DNA of 37,043 nt. It comes from a virus. The translations under genes were made by a program, and so were the position numbers. Numbering within the stretch: position 1 is the stretch's first letter; the number at the start of each line of letters is the position of its first letter. The notes beneath the pieces were generated by a model. That model was not told where the DNA came from. It saw only the letters and a list, made by a program, of their open reading frames with translations, and did not search any database. Location of the stretch: IMG/VR virus record IMGVR_UViG_3300006919_000158, positions 1 through 37,043 of that record. One strand, written 5' to 3'. Shown piece by piece: positions 8,588 through 19,000 of this stretch.

Positions 8588-8608
8588 GGAGGGGCTTTAT
8601 GCCTCTCC
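8588..8608 (+). promoter_or_regulatory. Second GC-rich RNA hairpin, related to the one at 7567
   Basis: GGAGGGGC pairs with GCCTCTCC (one G-U pair) around a five-base TTTAT loop, 14 bases after the stop of the second head paralogue. The flank shares the ten-base start TGAGGGAGGG and the closing CTCTCC with the hairpin at 7567-7586. AT-rich DNA follows but no continuous U-run, so it is better read as an attenuator or mRNA-stabilising element than a full terminator. Confidence 0.65.
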
Positions 8609-8623
8609 TAAATTTATTTAAGA

Positions 8624-8830
8624 ATGGCAATATATAAATTAATAAATGGTAAATTAGTCGACGTTAACGACTTACCGCAAGAAGAAAAAAAGGACAAACA
8701 CTTTAATTCTTCTATAAACCTAACTCCAGGGATTAAGTGGGGTAACAGAGGGTATCAGAAAAAATACATTTCTACTGACGAAAGAGGTAGAAGAAAAGTT
8801 TACTCTGAAACCAAAAACACAGGAGAGTAA
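8624..8830 (+). CDS. Small basic protein of unknown function
   Basis: This is a 68-residue charged protein (MAIYKLINGKLVDVNDLPQE), with a Lys/Arg-rich second half containing GIKWGNRGYQKKYISTDERG and ending in TKNTGE. It has no hydrophobic segment and no motif I recognise. It begins 15 bases after the second hairpin, with the common ATGGCA start, and lies 21 bases before the next gene. Its place among head genes suggests a minor virion or assembly protein, but this is only context. It is considered real because of packing, start type and codon use like its neighbours. Confidence 0.5.
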   Translation: MAIYKLINGKLVDVNDLPQEEKKDKHFNSSINLTPGIKWGNRGYQKKYISTDERGRRKVYSETKNTGE

Positions 8831-8851
8831 TTAATTAAAAACCAAAAAAAA

Positions 8852-9532
8852 ATGGCACATTTAGTTTACATTAAAGCGAAAGATCACAAAAAGTTTAACT
8901 ACGCATCTTTTGCTGCTTACAAAAACAAAGAAGGAAAAACAGTAACATTGTTAGATCCAGATGGAAATCCTATGGAAAAGTGGGAGCTTAACAATGCAAT
9001 GCAAGGTTTTGATTTAGAAAATGAACACGACAAAAGAGTGTGGGATTACCTACAAGAACATCCAGCTGTAAAAAGAGGTGGATTTACTTTTGTTGATTCT
9101 AGAAAAGGTGAGCAAGAAAACGCTGCTAAAGCTATTGCATCTGCAGAAGCAGTAACAACAGCAACATCTATGACGCCAGCAGAGTATGATGATATGGCAA
9201 GATTAATTGGTATATCACAAAACTTTGATGACATTATTAGAAAAGCAAGAGTATTGCAGTATGCTAATACATACCCAGACAAGTTCTTAGCTCTTTATAA
9301 CAACAAAGACAAGGACTATTATGTTTTCTTAAAGAAAGCTGCAGAAAAAGGCATTATAGCATATATTAATGATGTATGGAAATACGGATCTAATAGCATG
9401 GGTCTAACTGATGAGGCTGCTATAGAGTGGTTAAAAAACAACAAAGACATCTATGCTTTATTGCGTAATGAATTAAGAGGTAACAAAGAAGTTGTTGCAG
9501 AAAAAATTAAATCTACTAAAAAAAGTAAATAA
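8852..9532 (+). CDS. Hypothetical protein of the head/neck gene group
   Basis: This 226-residue soluble protein has an A-rich leader (aaaccaaaaaaaa) and an ATGGCA start. The N-terminal part has a short beta-like segment with KTVTLLDPDGNPMEKWEL (residues about 30-48). The rest is mostly helical: an Ala-rich stretch near 92-105, DDMARLIGISQNFDDIIRKA near 112-131, and a Lys-rich tail ending in KSTKKSK. I recognise no catalytic motif. Its stop shares one base with the next start (TAATG), tying it to the neck-protein genes. It may be a minor head protein or an assembly factor; a basic tail like this can bind DNA, but that is speculation. Confidence 0.5.
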   Translation: MAHLVYIKAKDHKKFNYASFAAYKNKEGKTVTLLDPDGNPMEKWELNNAMQGFDLENEHDKRVWDYLQEHPAVKRGGFTFVDSRKGEQENAAKAIASAEAVTTATSMTPAEYDDMARLIGISQNFDDIIRKARVLQYANTYPDKFLALYNNKDKDYYVFLKKAAEKGIIAYINDVWKYGSNSMGLTDEAAIEWLKNNKDIYALLRNELRGNKEVVAEKIKSTKKSK

Positions 9533-10113
9533 TGCGTATAACAGATGCTTTAGCTACTATGGATTTGCTTTTAGATAAAGCAGAACAACCATATTATAGC
9601 TCTGAAGAAAAAATAGAATTTTTAAAAGAAGCTTTACATTCTTTTATTAATAAACATTATTCAGAGTATGATAAAAGCCAAGTGTCTAGAGACGCATTAC
9701 AAGCTTTTGTTAAAACGGATACTAACGCAGAATTACCTAACGATTATTTGCATTTAATAAGTGTTTTAAATAATAGTAAAGAGTTAGAAATTGTTGGCAT
9801 TAAACAATATGAGTCTAATGTACATAGTGGAGATCCTTTTAATAAAAATAGTATTGCAACAGTAAAAAATGGTTCAATAGAAGTTAATGACGATTCGCCT
9901 AGCTTAAATTATACATATTTATCTAGTCCTAAGATTACATCTATATTTGATACTATAGATTTAAGTGGATCTGAACCTTCTGTTGTAAAAACAGTTCCTG
10001 AAATTTATCTAAGCGAGATTATAAATTTAGCTGTAAGAAAAATGATGGTAAATACAGAGAGCGACAGCGTGTTAGTAAGTAGTGCAGAGATAGAGCAAAG
10101 CAGACCGAAATAA
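9532..10113 (+). CDS. Putative neck ring / head-tail adaptor protein
   Basis: This 193-residue protein opens with a helical region (MRITDALATMDLLLDKAEQP, then EEKIEFLKEALHSFINKHY) like connector proteins that bind under the portal. It continues into a beta-rich middle with NDYLHLISVLNN and ends in a helix-turn (EIYLSEIINLAVRKMMVNTE). The layout of N-terminal helices, beta core and C-terminal helix is shared by crAss-like ring proteins, and it sits in the expected cluster between capsid and muzzle genes. The start overlaps the previous stop (TAATG). It is followed by a short AGAGC-loop-GCTCT hairpin and the longer structured region at 10135-10183. Assignment to a specific ring is not possible from the sequence alone. 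Confidence 0.45.
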   Translation: MRITDALATMDLLLDKAEQPYYSSEEKIEFLKEALHSFINKHYSEYDKSQVSRDALQAFVKTDTNAELPNDYLHLISVLNNSKELEIVGIKQYESNVHSGDPFNKNSIATVKNGSIEVNDDSPSLNYTYLSSPKITSIFDTIDLSGSEPSVVKTVPEIYLSEIINLAVRKMMVNTESDSVLVSSAEIEQSRPK

Positions 10114-10134
10114 AGAGCTTTTTTGCTCTCTGCT

Positions 10135-10183
10135 CAATGATAGGTCTAAGTACTAATTTATTTAGTGCAAGGGCCTATTGTTG
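10135..10183 (+). promoter_or_regulatory. Long imperfect RNA hairpin in the intergenic region
   Basis: The left arm 10135-10147 pairs with 10171-10183 over 13 positions, four of them G-U. A symmetric AA/AA internal loop follows, then GTACTAA (10150-10156) pairs with TTAGTGC (10162-10168) around TTTAT. A smaller hairpin (AGAGC, six T, GCTCT) lies just upstream at 10114-10129. The structure fills most of the 103-base gap and ends at the -33 region of the promoter-like element at 10201. It may end upstream transcription or act as a leader element. Confidence 0.55.
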
Positions 10184-10208
10184 TTTCTAGTAATTTTAAG
10201 TATTTTTG
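10178..10208 (+). promoter_or_regulatory. Bacteroidota-type promoter (TTG-N20-TATTTTTG)
   Basis: TATTTTTG at 10201-10208 matches TAnnTTTG, and TTG at 10178-10180 lies 20 bases upstream of it, within the 17-23 base spacing reported for Flavobacterium promoters (a second TTG at 10181 gives 17). It is the best-formed promoter in the window. The ATG at 10217 is only nine bases beyond the box, so the transcript would have almost no leader. Confidence 0.5.
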
Positions 10209-10216
10209 TAAAACAT

Positions 10217-11227
10217 ATGGCAACATTAAATGAAATAGCATACAACATCAAAAGATTAGCTTATGGTGGTAAAAGTAATTCTGAGCAAAATGTAAATATT
10301 GAGCAGATTAAATTTTGGATACATTATCATAGAGCCATGATGTTGAAAGAAATATCTGCCGAAGGAAAAGAATTAAACTATAGTAATTTTCAATCTATTC
10401 TTTTTGATCAATCTAACGATGCTTTTGCAACAAGAAGTCAATGGGCAAATTACATAAATACTACAGCAGACGACACTATATTAGCTGAAGCTATAGAAGA
10501 TGATCCTGCAACAGCAGAAGATGAATCAGTAGCAGCTGTTACAGCAGATCCTACAGCTACAACTAATAGCTCTAGCCAGTTAATAGCTTTTTCTAATAGA
10601 ACAGCTAGTTTAGCTGGGATAACACCTGACTCGCAATTAACTAGAAACGAAAGTTTTTACGGATCAAATTCTTACGATAATAATTTTAAAAGAAGACATG
10701 ATGATTACGGCATTTTTGTATTAAATATGCCAAATGTTATTAATATTGATGGTAGTGGTGTTAAAAATTTGAGGTATAGAAAGACTCAAGATAATTTATA
10801 TCAAAATCATGGATCTGTAGATATTCCTATATTATCTCGTAATGAATGGGAAAACAAACAATACAATAGATTTTCTAAACATAGCGTTTCAGCTTACATA
10901 AGTAGACCTAGAAGCAATAATAATATAGATCAATTGAATATAGGTTTTGTTAAGTCTGTTTTTAAAAGTGATACAAATGGATATGAAGATCCAATAAGAT
11001 ATTTAATTTATGCTGATTTATTATTGTCTGATCCTACAAAAATGTCTGGATGGAATGATGATCAAACATATCCATTACAACAATCATTAGTAAATGTTCT
11101 TATAGAAAGGATATTGCAAAAAGAATTGAATTTTACATTAAGAGTACCAACCGATACAATAAGTGATAACTCAGATACAACAAAGATTGTTCAGCCGCAA
11201 GTACAAAGACAAGTACGTAACAGTTAG
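10217..11227 (+). CDS. Putative ring / tail-connector protein
   Basis: The start is placed at 10217 (MATLNEIAYNIKRLAYGG), giving 336 residues. The frame is open back to an ATG at 10178, but that one lies inside the hairpin and promoter, adds a hydrophobic MLFLVILSIFVKH that looks non-coding, and lacks the GCA second codon. The N-terminal region (EIAYNIKRLAYGGKSNSEQN, then IEQIKFWIHYHRAMMLKEIS) is the pattern I associate with a conserved crAss-like neck protein. Residues 90-125 are an acidic Ala/Thr-rich insertion. Later parts are beta-rich, with a helical segment near residue 300 (LVNVLIERILQKELNF) and a Gln-rich end. The last 65 bases overlap the next gene in another frame. Confidence 0.5.
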   Translation: MATLNEIAYNIKRLAYGGKSNSEQNVNIEQIKFWIHYHRAMMLKEISAEGKELNYSNFQSILFDQSNDAFATRSQWANYINTTADDTILAEAIEDDPATAEDESVAAVTADPTATTNSSSQLIAFSNRTASLAGITPDSQLTRNESFYGSNSYDNNFKRRHDDYGIFVLNMPNVINIDGSGVKNLRYRKTQDNLYQNHGSVDIPILSRNEWENKQYNRFSKHSVSAYISRPRSNNNIDQLNIGFVKSVFKSDTNGYEDPIRYLIYADLLLSDPTKMSGWNDDQTYPLQQSLVNVLIERILQKELNFTLRVPTDTISDNSDTTKIVQPQVQRQVRNS

Positions 11228-11570
11228 AAAGATATATAATGATAGTGATATAGATTTACCTTACAGTAAGTATTATGCTATCGTTAAAAGGTTTTTTGAA
11301 ATATTATTTAGAGATGTAGTAACAAGATTAGAGCTTGTACATCTACCAAATAAGATGGGGTATATTTATTTAGACAAAAAAGAACATAAAAGAGCTTTTC
11401 ATTATAGAATTGATTTAAATGAGTCTAATAAAAAAGGAGAAAAGGTAATATATAAGGTTCCTATATTGGATGATTATTATTATAAGATAATATGGGTAAG
11501 ACCACATAAATATAAAAATTGCAAAATAATGCCTTTAACAAAGGTTAAAAATTTAATTAAAGAATTATAA
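11163..11570 (+). CDS. Conserved-looking basic protein of the neck cluster, function unknown
   Basis: This 135-residue Lys/Tyr-rich protein contains KYKDKYVTVRKIYND (14-28), LPYSKYYAIVKRFFEILF, LPNKMGYIYLDKKEHKRAFH, then DDYYYKIIWVRPHKYKNCK and IMPL near the end. The dense runs of aromatic and basic residues look strongly constrained, and I have a memory of similar small proteins in crAss-like phage tail-neck clusters, without a known function. Its first 22 codons overlap the previous gene, and KYKDKYVTV lies within that overlap, so the overlap appears genuine rather than a misplaced start. Context suggests a virion or assembly role. It ends one base before the next ATG. Confidence 0.5.
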   Translation: MITQIQQRLFSRKYKDKYVTVRKIYNDSDIDLPYSKYYAIVKRFFEILFRDVVTRLELVHLPNKMGYIYLDKKEHKRAFHYRIDLNESNKKGEKVIYKVPILDDYYYKIIWVRPHKYKNCKIMPLTKVKNLIKEL

Positions 11571-11571
11571 A

Positions 11572-12033
11572 ATGGCAACTAAATTAACAGGATCAGCATT
11601 AACAGTTACTATAACTGAATCGCTAAATGTAGCTAACAGTACTGCTGCCGACAGCTTAGACTTCGCACAAACTACCACAATGAGTTTTGCAAACATAGTT
11701 AATGTAGACAAAAGGATTGTTAAATTAGCTAACACTAACGTTACAACAATAGCTAATTTTGATACAACAGAATCTGCAGGTACTTACAAATTAGGTGATG
11801 TAAAATATATTAGAGTTACAAATTTAGATTCAGCACAAAATTTACAAGTTGGATTTGAGGATAGTGGTACAGATGCAGCATACACTTTAGTAGCTCCAGG
11901 TTGTTCTGTAGTTTATACAACTACAGTAGTTGAAGGAACAGTAGGTGGATCAACTTTTGATAATGTCGCTACATTAAAAGTTAAAGCTGGACACAACAAT
12001 CAAAATGTAGAATTGTTTGTAGCGTCAGAATAA
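11572..12033 (+). CDS. Small beta-rich structural protein
   Basis: This 153-residue protein is rich in Thr, Val, Ala and Asn, with few charged residues and an alternating pattern typical of beta-sandwich virion proteins (for example YIRVTNLDSAQNLQVGFEDS and TYKLGDVKYIRVTN). It begins one base after the previous stop with ATGGCA and ends ten bases before the next start. There is no signal peptide or catalytic motif. The placement between neck proteins suggests a minor head or tail decoration protein. Composition resembles the truncated last gene in the window, though I see no convincing residue-level alignment. The role is inferred from context. Confidence 0.5.
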   Translation: MATKLTGSALTVTITESLNVANSTAADSLDFAQTTTMSFANIVNVDKRIVKLANTNVTTIANFDTTESAGTYKLGDVKYIRVTNLDSAQNLQVGFEDSGTDAAYTLVAPGCSVVYTTTVVEGTVGGSTFDNVATLKVKAGHNNQNVELFVASE

Positions 12034-12043
12034 ATTATAAAAT

Positions 12044-13009
12044 ATGTTTGTACCTGTACACAGAGTTTTTAATAATGTATCTAGAAATCTAGGTCTAGAA
12101 AATTATACTAACAATATAGATGCTTGGGCAGAGTGGGCTTTTGAAGCAGAGCAATATATTGGAAGTAATAAGACATTTTTACAAAAAGAGATAGTTTATT
12201 CTAGCACTCCAGAAGCAGCTGTTGGATCTATAGAGATTGAAACAAATCCTACAGATATGTCATACATAGACATAAACGGAACTAGATTCTTTTTTGTAAG
12301 TAGCACTATAGTTGGTGATGATTTTTACATTGATATAAAGTCTACTGTATACTTAACTTTACAAGAAGCGGTAGATGTTATAAACAAATCATTGTATGAT
12401 AATATCCAAGGCTTAAAGGCTAGTACAAGTGGTTTTGTACTAACACTAACTTGTCAAGAAAATGGTGATTGGGGTAATCACTTGACGCTAGATTCTGATA
12501 TAGGCAAAGTAACTGCTTTTGCAGGAGGTAAAGAGATGTATCACAATAACCAAGTTAGATTGCCTGATAATATGGTTAAAATGTTGTCAGTTAAAGCTGG
12601 AGGCACTATTATATTTCCTACAAGCTCACAATTTAGATCTTCTGTATCAGAAAACAGTAACAAATATTATGTTAACGGCAATAGATTAAACTTGACTAAT
12701 ACATATACAAAAGATGTTACAGTAAGTTATTTAGCTGTTCCTATGTCAGAAGAAGGTTATCCAATGGTAAAACAAGGGCACGAAGAAGCTGTTGCATCTT
12801 ATATTATGTGGAAGCATAAATTAATTACGTATTATTCTGGCGAAACACCACAATATATTATTAAAGATTTAGAAAGAAGATGGTATCAGTTGTGTGGTAA
12901 AGTTCGTGGAGATGATAATATGCCAAATTCATCTGAATTATTAAAAATAGGTAAGGTTTGGAACTCTAAAACTAGACCTAGATTGTATGACGGTTTAAAT
13001 AACTATTAA
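12044..13009 (+). CDS. Putative portal-proximal ring protein with inserted beta module
   Basis: The 321-residue protein has an N-terminal helical part (NNIDAWAEWAFEAEQYIGSN, 23-42) and a C-terminal helical part (GYPMVKQGHEEAVASYIMWK, 238-257; then LERRWYQLCGKVRGDDNMP). These are the hallmarks I associate with a conserved ring/adaptor protein of crAss-like phages found just before the muzzle gene. Between them, residues 60-162 form a separate beta-rich unit with IDINGTRFFFV, LTLQEAVDVINKS, FVLTLTC, GDWGNHLTL and FAGG, like a module common in phage sheath and fibre proteins. The stop shares one base with the muzzle gene start. The protein probably sits between portal and tail hub. Confidence 0.55.
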   Translation: MFVPVHRVFNNVSRNLGLENYTNNIDAWAEWAFEAEQYIGSNKTFLQKEIVYSSTPEAAVGSIEIETNPTDMSYIDINGTRFFFVSSTIVGDDFYIDIKSTVYLTLQEAVDVINKSLYDNIQGLKASTSGFVLTLTCQENGDWGNHLTLDSDIGKVTAFAGGKEMYHNNQVRLPDNMVKMLSVKAGGTIIFPTSSQFRSSVSENSNKYYVNGNRLNLTNTYTKDVTVSYLAVPMSEEGYPMVKQGHEEAVASYIMWKHKLITYYSGETPQYIIKDLERRWYQLCGKVRGDDNMPNSSELLKIGKVWNSKTRPRLYDGLNNY

Positions 13010-16000
13010 TGGCTACCAATAAGCAAGATAATAAAAAACAAAAAAATAAAAATCAAATAACTAAACCTTCAGGTTTTTATGGAGGTATGGTTTCTGATCC
13101 TGATCCTAGGTTGCAGCCTAAAACAACTTACAGGTATGCTCGTAACATTAGTTTAATAAATTTAGACGGCACTTCATTAACTGTAGAAAATGCAAATGGA
13201 AACAGAAAGATTGTAGATTTATTAGAATATTTTGGTAAAGATAAAGATGGCAATTTTGGATTTTATAATTACAATCCAAGTAGTATAGAATATTATGGCC
13301 CTCAAGAAGACAATTTAGATACTAGCCTAAATCAACAAGATTTTGCTGGTAATATTGTAGGTCATTATTCCTTTAAAAATCAATTGTTTTTAATTGTTTG
13401 TGGTATTACTAGATTTAGTCAAAACGAATCTGATTTTAGAACACAATTTTTGTTGTTAGATTTTGACAATAACGGTGAGGTTTTAAGAGTTAAAGATTTA
13501 AGAGTAAGTTTTAATGCTAATGGTGGCGCTGAGTTGCCTAATATAAACATGGACCCAACTATATTATGTAGAGTTGAAGGTTTAGTAGAAAATGAATGTT
13601 TGACAAGAGTTTATTGGACAGACAATAAAAATCCACTAAGAACTTTATCTTTAAAAAGTTCTAACTTAACAACATTAGATCCTAATGAGTTAGATGTAAA
13701 GCCACAAGCTTCTTTTAATCAGCCTTTAGTTGATAAAACAATACCTGGATCATTATTGTCAGGTGTTTATGCATATGCCTTTAAATACAAAACAGATGAT
13801 GGAGCAGTTTCGGGCATATCACCAATTAGCGATATATATCATGTTTCTAATAAGTCATTAGCTGGATCTGCTACTTATTATGGATCTAATTCTGGATTAC
13901 CTACTAGTTATGGTTTACAAATAAAAGTAGGTGAATTAGACGAAAGATATGATTCTGTAGAATTTTATTCTATTTATTATCAAGATTTAGATAATGCTCC
14001 TGTTGTTTCTAAGATAGGAGAAAAATCTATTACAGGTAGTAGCATGGTGTTTACACATAGCTCTATGAAGTCTGAAATACCTTTAGGCTTAACTGAAGTT
14101 TTAATACCCTCTAATACTTGGGATCTTTGTAAGGATATTGCTGTAAAAGATAATATTTTATTTGCTGCAAATTTAAGAAGTATACAAAATGTAGTTGGTG
14201 AAAAAGAATGGAATGTTAGAGTTAGAAGATGTTCTTTGCACGATCTTAGTACAGGTAGCGGTTCTGAAGTTGGTGTTTTAACAACAACAGACACAGAAGT
14301 AAAAGATTATAGACTAGATAGCTCTGGCAATCCATTTGAATTATATCAAGCGGGTTCTTACAAAAAATGGGATTTTAGTAATTCTTATAAAGCTTGTAGT
14401 CAATCACATAGATATATGCCTGAAATCACAGATAAGCCTGTTTTAGGAGCGATGTCATATGGTTTTTTAGATACAGATAGTGCATATGCTCAAAAAAATG
14501 AATTAGGAGGATGTAGAGTATCTTTTTATAATTTAAGAAAACTTTCAGAAAATAAAAACAACAAAGGAAAGAGTAATGATTTAACTTACGGGTCATATTC
14601 TTCTGAAGCTACAAATTTATATACTGACTCATACACAGACATTAATGATAGCAATAATAGTAATAACTATAAATTAAGCTTATCTAATATTGGTGGTGCT
14701 AAAGATATGGTTAGCGCAGGAAGTAGAAGAGGGTTCCAAAGAGGAGAAACATATAGATTTGGAGTCTTAGTATATGATAAGGCTGGAAACCCAGGTAATG
14801 TTTTGTGGATAGGCGATATACAAATGCCATATCACTCTGACAGATATTACAAAAGAAAAATTGATAATTATACATGGGACAGTGTATTAAGAGATGATTT
14901 ATATGAAGATGATACATATTCTATTGATTATAGAATGTCTTCTAGCTCTGCTATGCAAGTTCCTGGATACGTAAATAAACATAATAAATTTGATCAAACT
15001 TTTTCTGATAATGGATCAACGGGTGAATCTAGTTCTTTTGAAAAAAATAATATGTTTTTTAGTCCTCCTGGTGTAACAAATCATTACACTTATGATTTAG
15101 GACTTGTATTTGAATTTAAAATACCTCAAGAGGTAAGAAATAAAATATCTGGATTTAAAGTAGTTAGAGCAGAAAGAACTGAAAACGATAGAAGTGTTCT
15201 ACAACAAGGAGCATTAGCACAAACTGTATATTATTCTAGAAAACCAGCAATAAATCAATATTCATTTAAATATTCGCCATCAACAAGTTTAACAAACTTA
15301 GGTTCAGAGACAGATGAAACAAATCCATTATGGCCTGAATACGAAACATTATTAGGTGGATATATTGGATTAAATTATTACCAAAACAATTTAGATGGTA
15401 GCGGTGGAGATGGAACTGCTGCTAATGAATACATAGATACTTCTGATTCAGCAACATCTGTGTTGTTAAGAAAAGATCAAGATGGATTTTATTCTAGTGG
15501 AGGAGGAGCAGACACTAATTACACTACTTCTAGATATTTTGGATATGATGCATGGGGGTCTTATAAAAGGGCTAGTGGAAGCATAGGAAATACTAGACAT
15601 ATATGCTTAAATACTTGGGTAATGTATTCTCCTGACAGCGCTTTTGGTGTAAGGCCTTATCAACATGTTAATGGCAATAGACTTAGTATAATATCTACAT
15701 TAAAAGCTGTAGATAAAATTAGAGTTAAATCAGATCCAGAAATAGAAGCCACTGATGAATACGGTAATGCTACAGGGGTTACTAGAACTTTTAATACTTC
15801 TGACTATCCTTCTATAGATACATCAATAAACGAGGTTAGTGTAGGCTTTCAATATGGAGGATGGAATGCTGGTTCTGATAAAGGCGATTATTTTACAACA
15901 AAAAAAGTAGCAGAATCTGATCAAAGAGCTACAGCTCATAGTGCAGTTTTTGCTGTATATGACACCCAATTGCACCAACATTTAAGTGATTTAGCTACAG

Positions 16001-19000
16001 GAGATGCTTCTAATAGTTATTTTAATAGTAATGGTAAAATCCAATATGTTACTAAAACTGATAACTCTATGATGAATGTGCCTAGTAACACACATACGTT
16101 AGGATCTGCTACAGGTAATAGACCAAGCGGTGCTGGAATACAACAAACTAGCGGTGATTACGGTGCAGGACAAAACGATCCTTTTTCAACAGAATATTTA
16201 GGATCTGGAATATCTAACTATTACGCTAATTGTAAAAACTTAGGTAATTATTTTGAATTAGGAAACTCCAAAGAAATTACAGATGGTGAAATTGTAGGTA
16301 AAGAATTTTTTGAAGACTCTAAAGGTAACTCTTTTCCAACAGGTTTTAATACGTCAGGTTTTTCAAACCACACTTTAGGATTTGCGTGGATGTCTAGTGG
16401 AAGTGCAAGTTGGAATACAGATGGCACAAAAACTGCTCCTAATATAGATGGTCCAAATTTTTCATGTGCTGTACAAAGTAAAGATTATGTTACTGGATTT
16501 ACAAATGGTTTAATGCCAGGACAAGCTCATAGAGATTTAGATATAAATCAATATAGCACAGATACAGTTTCTCAGTTAATGAGAGGAACAAGAGGTATTA
16601 TTTTAAATATTGCATTAAATACTCCAACAAGCTTATCAAGTTTATATACTAGTAGATCTACATCTTATCAAAGGTTTTCAGGAACTATAGATATTGCTAG
16701 AGTAATAAGCGAACAAAATTGGTGGGCTAGTAATGGTAGTAAAAAAGGAATGAATTATGCAAAAAATAAAAAAATACCATATATAGTTTCAGCTAACATA
16801 GTAAGAGAGCTAGTTGACCAATACGGCGGAAACACAAAACAAAGTATAGAAGAAACTGTTTACAATTCTTGCGGACATTATCATCCTATAAATGTAGATA
16901 CAGAAGGTCACACTTCTATAGTTTTTGGTGGAGATACTTTTGTTACAATGTATTCACACCAAGTAACTACATCTCCATATCCAGCAAACTCAGCTACAAA
17001 ATTTTTAATATTTCCTGTAGAATCTTTTGTAAATACACAAATGAGATCAGGATTACATTTAGGTAATGGAGATCACGAAGAGGGTTTTGATCAAGACAAT
17101 TTGCCTGTTAGTAATGATTGGTTATATAATCCTGTGTATTCTCAAGAAAAGAATTTAAAACGATTTGTTTCTGTCAAAGAATCAGATTGTGATATAAAAA
17201 ATCTACCTTACGAAATAGCATACTCTCAAACTAAATTAACAGGAGAGCCAACTGATGCATTTAGATCTTTTCCTTATTTAAATTTTCATGATGTAGAGGG
17301 TACATTTGGTGAAATAACAGGGTTAATAAATCATAACAATGAGATATATTTTACACAAGAAAAAGCTTTTGGTAAATTAATAATTAATCCTAGAACTTTT
17401 ATTAAGGATGATGCTACAGGTGATTCTATTTTTACAGGGCAAGGAAATATATTAGAAACAGAAATGTATATATCTAATGTGTACGGAACAAGACACATTA
17501 ACAGTATAATTAATAGTGATAAAGCTTTATACTTCTTTGACGTAGACAATGAAAAAATATTACAGTTTATTGAAGGTAAGGGTTTGCGTGTTCTTAGCGA
17601 TGAAAAAGGTATCAAAAATAAATTAAACAAATATTTAAATTTAGGTAGATTAAAAGTATATCAAAAATATAAAAACGAAAAAGTGTATGGTACTGGTCAT
17701 ATTGAAGATCGAATTTATCATAATGATATGCCGTTGCGTTTTATTGGTATACATGGAACGTTTGATAAAAAGAAAAGAAATTTAATTTACACTATATTAG
17801 ATGGTGCTAGAATTGATAAGCAAGACAGACTTGATAACGAGGCTATACATGATTTAAGCATTAGAAAAACATTATCAGGCTATAAAGACAACGTTTTTAA
17901 AGATGAAAGTTCAGGAGCATTACAAACAAGAGCTTTTAATCCTTGGATTAATGATACTGCTAGCATAGGATATGCTGATAGACTTAGATTTAATAACACA
18001 TTAATATATAATGAAGAGTTAGATACGTTTGTTACTTGGTCTGACCATACTCCTTCGCAATGGATAAATCATAATGGATATGTATATTCTACAGCTAACA
18101 GGCAAGTATTTACAGAGTGGAATGTAAGTATAACTGAATATCCAACATCTTTAGCAGGTACAACTATTGCTAATTATAGTCATGAAGATTCTATGGATTA
18201 TAAAGATATTTATAGATACGGATCTAATAGATTAAAACAAGGGTCTGTGCAGCTTTGGATGTTAAATGGTAGTGAAGAAAAAAATATTCTTTACAATGAA
18301 GATGCCAATTTAATGCAAATTGATGATGAAGATGCGGCTTGGGTTCATTCAGTAAATGATTTTGTATCACCTAATCCATTATTTGTTTTTGACGGTTATG
18401 ATAATATATTTACAGAATATCCTAAATCATATACATCTACTGGATATGATATTAATGGGGTTCAGTATAGTACTTATAAATATTATATAGAAAAAGGATT
18501 TTCTAGGCATCATTTAAAAAGAATTTATCCTGTTATATTTGAGGCTTCTATTAATGATTTTTCTACTGTAAATAAAAAATACGACAATGTTAATATACAT
18601 GTTACTGCAGATAATGTAATAAATAATGGTATTTATAATTCTATAGATAGAAATGGATATATTGTTTACGATGAAGATAGCACACTTTCTGGAGTCAGAG
18701 AAGTTTATAAATTAAATAGATTAGATAACACAATAACAGATCAAGTAAATTTATCTTGGTATTATAATACAAATTCTGTTAAAAATATAATGCCTGCATT
18801 GCAATCTAATTCTGATGCTTATTATTCTTATGAATTGACACAGTATGAACAAGGAGCGTATACACAAGTAGAAAATACGTCTTTTTCATCATTGTTTGAT
18901 AAGATAACCTACAGTACTGATGTATTCAACAATAACACTACTTATAAATTTTATGATAAGCTTGAGTTGTTAAATAGATTAGGAGATAATGAAGGTGATA

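Noticed and set aside
10178-10216. Upstream ATG giving a hydrophobic N-terminal extension (MLFLVILSIFVKH), resembling a signal peptide
   Set aside because: It overlaps the hairpin arm and the promoter box; the downstream ATG at 10217 has the common ATGGCA context, and a signal peptide is not expected on a neck protein.
13980-14294. 104-residue minus-strand open frame within the muzzle gene
   Set aside because: It lies wholly inside a convincing long gene and shows no start context or recognisable motif; stops are rare by chance in this strand's codon pattern.
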